In this document: positions 1 to 5,099 of the stretch, piece by piece
Numbering within the stretch: the stretch's first letter is position 1
How the letters are laid out: the number at the start of each line of letters is the position of its first letter
Assembly (NCBI GenBank): GCA_964606465.1
Contig: CAZSGI010000046.1
Location: 1 to 5,233, forward strand
Direction: 5' to 3'
Length of the DNA: 5,233 nt
Source: CG10-46-32 sp964606465
GTDB taxonomy: Bacteria > Patescibacteriota > Patescibacteriia > UBA2169
Notes under the pieces: generated by a model
What the model was told of the DNA's origin: nothing
What the model saw: only the letters and a program-made list of their open reading frames with translations
Databases searched by the model: none
Program-made: the position numbers and the translations under genes

Positions 1-2561
1 CGGATGATGCGGGTGGCGTCTGGAACGTCCACCACCGCGGCATTGCCCATCTCGCGGCATATGATTGCGCCGTGCGCGAGCGGGCCGCCCACTTCAGTGA
101 TGAGGCCGCCGGTCTTGCCAAGAGCGCAAACGATGGGTGCCCACGTGGGATCTGCGTTCGGCGCCACGAGGATACATCCTTCATGCACCCGCGCAACCTC
201 CTCCGGGTCATTGGGGTCGTGTACAATGACCACCAAACCCTCCGCAACGAACGGCGACCCGCCGAGCCCTGAGAGCTCCACCGTGCCTTCAGGCAGAAGG
301 AACTCTGCGCTGTCAATACGGTGAGGCTCATCTGAAAACATCACCTTGGGAACTGTGAATTCCCGGGCGCGGTGGTGCTCGTCCCTCCTGCGCTGCGCCA
401 GTTCGTGCACGCTCTCGGCGCGGCGCGCAAGCATGGGGATCTCCCGAGGATCCAGGAAAAATATCATGCCCGGCTCCCATCCGAGCTTCTGCTCTACGGC
501 AAGGAGCCGCTGGCGAATCAAGTCGTAGAACATGAGGTAGTGGAACTTCATGGTCTCGCGCAGTGCAAGGTAGGTGCGGGCGGCGGCAACATCTTCCGCC
601 CACTCGCTCCAACCATCACCCAGAGAAGCCGCAAGTCCATCCTGTACCGCCCGGCACTCAGCAACGCGCGCCGCAAACTCTTCTTGCGGGCTTGAGCGCA
701 GCCGATGAGCCATCTCGGCGATGATCTCCGGACGCTCATGGTACCGGGGACCTGCGATCTCCAGCTCATTGAAACCGAGGTGCCCATACTGCGACAACGC
801 CCAGTCCACACTCATTGAGCCGTCACGCACCTTGGCGAGCGCGAGGTTGAACTCTAGGGTCGGATCATCCTGGAGGCCGGCGGTGAGTGCATCCAGAAGC
901 CGAGAGGCCTCTGGGGCATCGTACCGCTCCTCCAGGCGTTTCCGGAGCCTCGCATACGCGAAGAACCCCAACCGGGCCGCGATGACGAACCACACGCACA
1001 TCCGTGTGCGCAGGTACTCCAGCAGCTCGCGGCACTGGTCCACAAGCTGCTGAATGGTGAGTTCGCTCACATCAGAAAACTGGTAGGGACTCACGAACTC
1101 TCTCCATTCGGGAACGTGCAGTGTACGATACTCTTCAGCAAACACGCGCTGGAACCGGCGGATGCCCTCAAAGAACACCCGATAGCGCTCAAAGTACTGC
1201 TTGGCCTTCCGCTCACCAAACCGTTGGGTGAGCGAATCTAGCGATGGCCTCTGTTCGTAGAGCACCACCTCCGGGTAGTTCGCGAACTTCGGATCCCCCT
1301 TGATTGCCTCCAGGTACGGAAGTACGAAGCCGCGGACGTAGTCCGAAAGCGGAATGCCGCTGATGCGGTACGTGAGCGCGTCGTGAACGATGCTGCACCG
1401 AGGCTGCCCGGCGATGAGCTCAAAGAACCCGCCGTCCAGCTCCGAGCCGATGTCGTACCCCATGCGATTGCGTCCGGCACGAATGCCTCCCTCGCCGTGC
1501 GCGAAGATGAGCGTGAATATGCCGAACGCCATTCGGCTCGGGTTTCGGCCCAGGAGCTCCACGACGTTCTGGTCGCTGTACACCGTGTGCGGTACACGGA
1601 TGCCATGCTCCCACAGCCGCGTAAGCGCTGTGGCTGACTTGCGCTCCGCGTCTGCAATCAAGAGCCTCCGGATGAAGGTTGCCTTATCCGCACTGGCCGT
1701 GATAGGCCTGTTCTGGACCAGCACTGGATGGATTCCGTCCTCCGGAAGCTGAACCGCGATTTCGCAGTCCTGCGGCTCGCCCCCCTCGTGCGCTTCCACG
1801 CGGAGCGAGAATGCCACGAGCTCGGCAAGCTGGTGGTTGGAAAACACCCGGCGCCTGGCGAGATCCTCGGGTACCGGAACCATGCCCTCGGGCGTGCTCA
1901 TCATGCGCTTCTCCGCGACAGTCGCCCGCAGCAGCCTGCCCGACCGGTCCAGCTCGTAGAAGTCGCCGGTCTCGGTACCGCTGGTGAGCGGCTCGCCGCC
2001 GCCGAACGTCGCCTGCACGACCACCTCGTTCTTGTGCCCGAACGGGTTCCTGGTGAACACAATGGCAAACGCATCGGACGGGGCCATATCGTGGACCAGG
2101 ATGTGCAGTTCAGGCTCTGTGTGGATACCGTGGCGAGTGAGGTATGCCTGCATGCGCCCGTTGCACGAAACCGAGACGCACTTCGCAACCGCCGCGAGAA
2201 ACGCACTCTCGCCAAGTACGTTGGTGGGGCTCTCGGAGCCGCCCGGGTACGCCGCTTTCGGAGCGTCCTCCACGTTGAGGGCCGCACGAACCGCTACCCG
2301 GACACCCTCGTGCTCAAACCGCCGCGCCCGGTACGCCTCGCACAGCTCACGGCGCACGCCCGCCGGAAACTGATCCGGCGCGAGTGCGGCCACGTCTCGG
2401 ATATTCTTGAGAATGTCCGCGACCACCGAAGGCGGAATCACGAACCCGCGGTGCGGAACCGGAAGGCCGACAACGTGCTTGTGGTGCAGGTGGGCAATCT
2501 TGCCCGGAACTGCGGAAAGATCAGCCTCGCCCAGACGCTCAAAATCAATGATACGCGACAT
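1..2561 (-). CDS. PEP-dikinase family protein, rifampicin phosphotransferase-like (3' end outside window)
   Basis: The frame runs from ATG at 2561 to the window edge, 853 codons without a stop. GAGGAG (2576-2571) lies 9 nt before the ATG. Residues 1-290 form a PPDK/PEP-synthase-type ATP-grasp domain: Lys21 in a GK motif, 'GLPVPHRGFVI' (32-42), 'VRAALNVED' with Arg92, 'FTRNPFG' (169-175), and the closing 'VLVQNRPIT' (280-288). Residues 290-760 are a mostly helical central region with 'YGHLGFNELEIAGPRYHERP' (592-611), resembling the GHRG...E...PR.xE.P motif of Rph-like proteins. Residues 765-853 are the swivelling PEP-utilising domain: 'GCILVAPNADPTWAPI', then 'GGPLAHGAIICREMG' with the expected phosphohistidine His830. 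In PpsA and PPDK the His domain sits in the middle and is followed by a TIM barrel; here it is near the C-terminus, the order seen in Rph. Family chemistry splits ATP to AMP and Pi and passes a phosphate via the histidine to an acceptor. The acceptor is unknown here, and rifampicin is only one possibility. The gene has its own promoter and T-box leader. Family assignment is firm; substrate and end are not. Confidence 0.9.
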   Translation of the reverse strand, partial: MSRIIDFERLGEADLSAVPGKIAHLHHKHVVGLPVPHRGFVIPPSVVADILKNIRDVAALAPDQFPAGVRRELCEAYRARRFEHEGVRVAVRAALNVEDAPKAAYPGGSESPTNVLGESAFLAAVAKCVSVSCNGRMQAYLTRHGIHTEPELHILVHDMAPSDAFAIVFTRNPFGHKNEVVVQATFGGGEPLTSGTETGDFYELDRSGRLLRATVAEKRMMSTPEGMVPVPEDLARRRVFSNHQLAELVAFSLRVEAHEGGEPQDCEIAVQLPEDGIHPVLVQNRPITASADKATFIRRLLIADAERKSATALTRLWEHGIRVPHTVYSDQNVVELLGRNPSRMAFGIFTLIFAHGEGGIRAGRNRMGYDIGSELDGGFFELIAGQPRCSIVHDALTYRISGIPLSDYVRGFVLPYLEAIKGDPKFANYPEVVLYEQRPSLDSLTQRFGERKAKQYFERYRVFFEGIRRFQRVFAEEYRTLHVPEWREFVSPYQFSDVSELTIQQLVDQCRELLEYLRTRMCVWFVIAARLGFFAYARLRKRLEERYDAPEASRLLDALTAGLQDDPTLEFNLALAKVRDGSMSVDWALSQYGHLGFNELEIAGPRYHERPEIIAEMAHRLRSSPQEEFAARVAECRAVQDGLAASLGDGWSEWAEDVAAARTYLALRETMKFHYLMFYDLIRQRLLAVEQKLGWEPGMIFFLDPREIPMLARRAESVHELAQRRRDEHHRAREFTVPKVMFSDEPHRIDSAEFLLPEGTVELSGLGGSPFVAEGLVVIVHDPNDPEEVARVHEGCILVAPNADPTWAPIVCALGKTGGLITEVGGPLAHGAIICREMGNAAVVDVPDATRII

Positions 2562-2570
2562 CGGGAATCA

Positions 2571-2576
2571 CTCCTC
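2571..2576 (-). promoter_or_regulatory. Shine-Dalgarno site of the dikinase gene
   Basis: GAGGAG on the minus strand, 9 nt before the ATG at 2561. It fixes the start, because no other in-frame ATG nearby has such a site. It lies downstream of the T-box terminator, so the riboswitch acts on transcription rather than by hiding this site. Confidence 0.8.
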
Positions 2577-2580
2577 ATAG

Positions 2581-2606
2581 GGAGATGGGTGATGGAGATA
2601 GGTAAT
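2581..2606 (+). repeat. 13-bp imperfect tandem repeat, two copies
   Basis: Plus-strand units ggagatgggtgat (2581-2593) and ggagataggtaat (2594-2606) match at 11 of 13 positions. A further 'agga' follows, but a third unit is not convincing. The repeat lies in the transcribed spacer between the T-box terminator and the ribosome binding site, giving a pyrimidine-rich RNA stretch there. It could be a simple slippage product. No function is seen. Confidence 0.5.
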
Positions 2607-2635
2607 AGGAATGTCAAAGGGCTTGGATACGGGAT

Positions 2636-2690
2636 AAAAAAAATCCCGTCCTCACAGCACAACAATCATTGTGCTGCAGGGACGAGATTT
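2636..2690 (-). terminator. Intrinsic terminator of the T-box leader
   Basis: The lower stem pairs 2690-2680 with 2651-2641 (11 bp, one U-G). After a small internal loop the upper stem pairs CAGCACAA (2676-2669) with TTGTGCTG (2662-2655), around a 6-nt loop. Eight Ts follow (2643-2636), the first three also able to pair with AAA at 2690-2688. The 5' arm contains CCCTGC (2681-2676), which is also the 3' arm of the antiterminator, so the two folds exclude each other. This is the OFF state of the riboswitch. Confidence 0.9.
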
Positions 2691-2712
2691 CTCTCGCGGT
2701 ACCACCCCGCTT

Positions 2713-2733
2713 TCTCCGCCGATTCGGCGAAAA
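2713..2733 (-). other. Stem III hairpin of the T-box leader
   Basis: CGCCG (2729-2725) pairs with CGGCG (2721-2717) around an AAT loop and is extended outward by U-G and U-A pairs to 2733/2713. It stands directly before the antiterminator, the usual place of Stem III. Its arm sequence recurs in two further hairpins of the same leader. Confidence 0.7.
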
Positions 2734-2750
2734 CACTTTACTGACTCTTA

Positions 2751-2767
2751 TCCGCCTCACCGGCGGA
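2751..2767 (-). other. Leader hairpin TCCGCC-loop-GGCGGA
   Basis: A six-base-pair perfect stem, TCCGCC (2767-2762) with GGCGGA (2756-2751), and loop GGTGA. It lies inside the region closed by GACTC/GAGTC, so it may be part of Stem II. It is nearly the same as the hairpin at 2857-2841. Confidence 0.55.
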
Positions 2768-2829
2768 GACATCAGCTAGACCATGGTTACGGAGTCTGCC
2801 GAGCTCACACGAATGCATGAGCCACCTCT

Positions 2830-2863
2830 GCGTGCCCAACCCCGCCTCATCGGCGGGACACGC
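2830..2863 (-). other. Candidate Stem I hairpin of the T-box leader
   Basis: The lower helix GCGTGT (2863-2858) pairs with GCACGC (2835-2830). The upper helix CCCGCC (2857-2852) pairs with GGCGGG (2846-2841) under a GATGA loop. The only unpaired stretch is a 3'-side bulge, GTTGG (2840-2836). A specifier codon normally lies in a 3'-side internal loop of Stem I, so this bulge is one candidate place for it (GUU, UUG or UGG). The usual loop E (AGUA) strand is not evident, so this assignment is tentative. Confidence 0.4.
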
Positions 2864-2896
2864 GTCACTGGATTTGCAATTTTTAAGGTTAAAGCC

Positions 2897-2924
2897 AGTA
2901 TATCACAGATAAAAAATACGTCAA
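2897..2924 (-). promoter_or_regulatory. Sigma-70-type promoter driving the T-box leader
   Basis: TTGACG (2924-2919) as the -35 box, a 16-nt spacer, and TATACT (2902-2897) as the -10 box. TGA directly before the -10 gives an extended -10 (TGnTATACT). Transcription should start near 2890, about 20 nt before the first leader helices. It lies downstream of the trpA stop, so the dikinase gene need not depend on trpBA transcription. Confidence 0.75.
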
Positions 2925-2944
2925 GAAGGGCTACAAAGACGGGT

Positions 2945-2962
2945 AAAAATGCGGCAATCGCA
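2945..2962 (-). terminator. Weak terminator-like hairpin after trpA
   Basis: TGCG (2962-2959) pairs with CGCA (2953-2950) over a 5-nt loop and is followed by TTTTT (2949-2945). It starts 5 bases past the trpA stop. The stem is only four pairs, so termination would be leaky at best. Some trpBA transcripts may read into the T-box leader. Confidence 0.3.
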
Positions 2963-2966
2963 CCAC

Positions 2967-3767
2967 CTAAAAATTACGAACCTGCACCAAATCGCTCAAA
3001 AAACCCCTAACCGCCTCAACCCCTTTCCCAGGCTCTGCCTGGTTGTACACATTCACCATGGCGCTCCCAATCACCGCAACCTCTGCGTGGCCTTTAAGCA
3101 CCTCCAGATGCTCGGGTTTTGATATGCCAAACCCCACGGCAAGGGGTACCGTAATAAATTGCTTTACCTTTTTCAAATGTGATTGCAGTTCAGGATCAAA
3201 TTCGCTCTGCGCGCCGGTCGTGCCCTTGCGGCTCACAAAGTATACAAAATCTTTGGCCAGCCCGGCGTTCAGCTTCAAACGACGCTCGGTGCTTGCCGGC
3301 GACAGCAGGCGGACGGCCGTTACCTTGTGCAATTCGCTCGCACTGATGAAATGTTCCTGCGGTTCTTCATCCAAAGGAATATCCGGCACAATCAAGCCGC
3401 GTGCACCGGCCCCAGCCGCATCAGCGCAAAAACGCTCCACCCCGTAATGGTGGATAATATTAAAATACGTCATAAAGATAAGTGGGATACCCACGCGCGG
3501 AGCCAGTTCAGCCATAAGCTCCATGGCCGCCCGGACGGTCACCCCGCCATCAAGCGCAATCTGGTTGGCCTGCATCAAAGTCGGACCGTCCGCAAGGGGA
3601 TCGGAAAACGGAATCTGCAGCTCAATAAAATCAGCACCCGCCTCGGCCATTGCCACAACCAGTGCGCGGCTCTCATCCAGCGTTGGGTAGCCAACCACGA
3701 TGTGCGTCATCAACCCTAGGCGGTTTTCGGCTTGTATCTTTTGTAATTGCGCTGCGATGGTATTCAT
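2967..3767 (-). CDS. trpA: Tryptophan synthase alpha subunit
   Basis: Cleaves indole-3-glycerol phosphate to indole and glyceraldehyde 3-phosphate, passing indole through a tunnel to TrpB in the cytosolic alpha2-beta2 complex. The protein has 266 residues, close to the 268 of E. coli, and should form one TIM barrel. Both catalytic residues stand at the classical numbers: Glu49 in 'FIELQIPFSDPLADGP' and Asp60 in the same block. Also seen are 'GLIVPDIPLDEE', the loop 6 motif 'VSRKGTTGAQ', and the phosphate-site region 'VGFGISKPEH'. The N-terminal 'THIVVGYP' differs from the common YITAGDP-like sequence but keeps the G.P pattern. ATG at 3767 overlaps the trpB stop as ATGA and has GGAG (3778-3775) 7 nt upstream, so the subunits are translationally coupled. 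The stop is TAG. Confidence 0.98.
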   Translation of the reverse strand: MNTIAAQLQKIQAENRLGLMTHIVVGYPTLDESRALVVAMAEAGADFIELQIPFSDPLADGPTLMQANQIALDGGVTVRAAMELMAELAPRVGIPLIFMTYFNIIHHYGVERFCADAAGAGARGLIVPDIPLDEEPQEHFISASELHKVTAVRLLSPASTERRLKLNAGLAKDFVYFVSRKGTTGAQSEFDPELQSHLKKVKQFITVPLAVGFGISKPEHLEVLKGHAEVAVIGSAMVNVYNQAEPGKGVEAVRGFLSDLVQVRNF

Positions 3768-5056
3768 ACGCTGTCTCCAGATTCGCGGCGCAGATACTCC
3801 TGCCAGTGTTTGTCATTAAGCGCCTTGGCAACGATGAACACGTCTTTATCCCCTCGTCCAGAAACATTGACCACCATAATCTTGTCCGGGGAAAGCGTGG
3901 GCGCCAGTTTGACGGCTTCGGCCACCGCATGGGCAGACTCAAGCGCCGGAAATATGCCCTCGGTGCGCGCGAGCAGCGAAAAAGCGGACAGTGCCTCCGC
4001 ATCCGTGGCATGCGTATACTTCACCCTCCCCTTTTCGTGGAGCAGGGCGTGTTCCGGCCCAATACCAGCGTAATCAAGCCCCGCGGAAATGCTGTGCGTA
4101 GACTGAATCTGGCCGTCATCATTTTGCAAAAAATAGGATTTGTAGCCTTCCACGACGCCCGGTGCCCCGCCTGTCTGGAAACGGGCCGCGTGCTCGCCGC
4201 GGCGGTGTGCGCCCTTTCCGCCGGCCTCAACCGCTACCATGTTGACTGTTGCGTCGTCTAAAAAAGCGTTAAATAAGCCGATAGCATTACTTCCACCTCC
4301 CACGCAGGCAACCAGGTAATCCGGCAGCCTGCCTTCTTGCTCTTGCAGCTGCTGCCGCACCTCCAAACCCACGATGCTCTGAAAATCCCGAACCATTGAG
4401 GGGTACGGGTGCGGGCCCAGTGCCGAGCCAAGCAAATAGTACGATGAGTCCACGTTCGTAATCCAATCCTGCAGCGCAGCAGTTACCGCGTCCTTAAGAC
4501 GTTTGGTACCGTGCGCAACGGGCACCACTTTAGCGCCGAGCTGCTCCATCCAAAAAACGTTGAGCCGCTGCCGCTCCATATCCACCACCCCCATGTACAC
4601 CACGCACTCAAAACCGAACTTGGCGGCCACCGTGGCCGTGGCAAGCCCGTGCTGGCCAGCGCCGGTTTCCGCAATCAAGCGCTTTTTGCCCATGCGCCTG
4701 GCAAGCAGCGCCTGGCCGAGGCAGTGATTAATCTTATGCGCGCCGGTATGGTTAAGACCCTCGTTTTTTAAATAAATTTTGGCGCCGCCCAGGCGTTTGG
4801 TTAAATTCTCCGCAAAATAGAGCGGCGTGGGGCGGCCATCATAATGCTTGTACAGCCCCTCAAGTTCGGCGGTAAATTCTGGATCCGCCTTAGCCGCATT
4901 GTACGCCGCTTCCAGCTCCTCCAGGGCCGGCAAAAGCATCTCCGGAGCATAACGCCCGCCAAATTGCCCAAAATGGCCGTGTTCATCGGCATCGTATGGC
5001 GTTTTAAAAATGATGTTCGTCATAGTGGAGAAAAAAAGAAGGGGAGGCGATGACAT
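3764..5056 (-). CDS. trpB: Tryptophan synthase beta subunit (start 5056 or 5023)
   Basis: PLP enzyme condensing indole with L-serine to L-tryptophan in complex with TrpA. Counted from ATG 5023 (419 aa), it shows 'HTGAHKIN' with the PLP lysine Lys97, 'AETGAGQHG' with the acid-base Glu119, the PLP-phosphate loop 'GGGSNA' (242-247), and 'SGRGDKD' with Ser388 near the ring nitrogen. These run 10-11 residues after the Salmonella numbers (87, 109, 232-236, 377). Two starts are possible. ATG 5023 fits the usual family N-terminus ('MTNIIF', reaching 'GHFGQFGG' after 15 residues) but has no Shine-Dalgarno. ATG 5056 has GGGGAG (5070-5065) 8 nt upstream and adds 'MSSPPLLFFST', but lies inside a terminator-like hairpin. 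I list 5056 for its binding site and am unsure. 'KNEGLNHTGAH' departs from the common KREDLNHTGAH. The TGA stop overlaps the trpA start. Confidence 0.95.
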   Translation of the reverse strand: MSSPPLLFFSTMTNIIFKTPYDADEHGHFGQFGGRYAPEMLLPALEELEAAYNAAKADPEFTAELEGLYKHYDGRPTPLYFAENLTKRLGGAKIYLKNEGLNHTGAHKINHCLGQALLARRMGKKRLIAETGAGQHGLATATVAAKFGFECVVYMGVVDMERQRLNVFWMEQLGAKVVPVAHGTKRLKDAVTAALQDWITNVDSSYYLLGSALGPHPYPSMVRDFQSIVGLEVRQQLQEQEGRLPDYLVACVGGGSNAIGLFNAFLDDATVNMVAVEAGGKGAHRRGEHAARFQTGGAPGVVEGYKSYFLQNDDGQIQSTHSISAGLDYAGIGPEHALLHEKGRVKYTHATDAEALSAFSLLARTEGIFPALESAHAVAEAVKLAPTLSPDKIMVVNVSGRGDKDVFIVAKALNDKHWQEYLRRESGDSV

Positions 5057-5070
5057 CGCACGCACTCCCC
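5031..5070 (-). terminator. Terminator- or attenuator-like hairpin at the trpB start
   Basis: On the minus strand GGGGAG (5070-5065) pairs with CTCCCC (5046-5041). An inner stem GCGAT (5059-5055) pairs with ATCGC (5051-5047), leaving TGCGT as a 5' bulge. TTCTTTTTTT follows (5040-5031). This has the form of a rho-independent terminator. It could end the upstream gene, but it sits only 8 nt before ATG 5023, leaving no room for a separate trpB promoter. It also contains ATG 5056 and its ribosome binding site. Control of trpBA by read-through or by start-site sequestration is therefore likely (inference). Confidence 0.65.
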
Positions 5071-5080
5071 TGCCGACGAA

Positions 5081-5097
5081 CCGCGGTTCCACCGCGG
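5081..5097 (-). other. Perfect GC hairpin with a T-box-like core
   Basis: CCGCGGT (5097-5091) pairs with ACCGCGG (5087-5081) over a GGA triloop, starting 2 nt after the upstream stop codon. On the minus strand 5093-5082 reads GGTGGAACCGCG, which matches the last twelve bases of the T-box consensus. No canonical A1 helix and no overlap with the terminator at 5070-5031 can be drawn, so I call it only a hairpin. Confidence 0.55.
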
Positions 5098-5099
5098 CA

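Larger units (their letters stand above)
2636..2890 (-). promoter_or_regulatory. T-box riboswitch leader (transcriptional, class I type)
   Basis: The minus strand carries GGGGTGGTACCGCG at 2708-2695, matching the T-box consensus AGGGUGGNACCGCG at every position but the first. The antiterminator folds as expected. Helix A1 pairs GCGGGG (2710-2705) with CCCTGC (2681-2676), the 7-nt bulge is UGGUACC (2704-2698), and helix A2 pairs GCGAGA (2697-2692) with TCTCGT (2687-2682) over a GAAA loop. A Stem III hairpin (2733-2713) sits just upstream. GACTC (2796-2792) and GAGTC (2747-2743) can close a Stem II region. Stem I candidates lie at 2863-2800. Uncharged cognate tRNA would pair its NCCA end with UGGU, favouring the antiterminator and expression of the dikinase gene. 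The variable base U fits a tRNA with A73. I could not assign the specifier codon with confidence. Confidence 0.9.

Noticed and set aside
1238..1657. Minus-strand frame of 139 codons inside the dikinase gene
   Set aside because: It is in a different frame from the 853-codon dikinase reading, rich in Ser/Arg/Thr, with no motif or binding site.
2589..2617. Second promoter with a perfect TTGACA (2617-2612) after the T-box terminator
   Set aside because: At 16-18 nt spacing the -10 position reads CATCAC or similar, with no TATAAT-like box.
1728..2744. Plus-strand open frame of 338 codons
   Set aside because: It lies antisense to the dikinase gene, whose motifs are clear, and runs into the T-box leader. 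Its Arg/His-rich product shows no recognisable domain; it is a shadow caused by the high GC content.
2783..3010. Plus-strand 75-codon frame over the trpA end and the intergenic region
   Set aside because: It crosses the promoter, T-box leader and trpA 3' end on the opposite strand, has no ribosome binding site, and looks like random translation.
3183..4261. Plus-strand frames of 178 and 203 codons over trpA and trpB
   Set aside because: They are antisense to well-conserved trp genes and have no recognisable domains.
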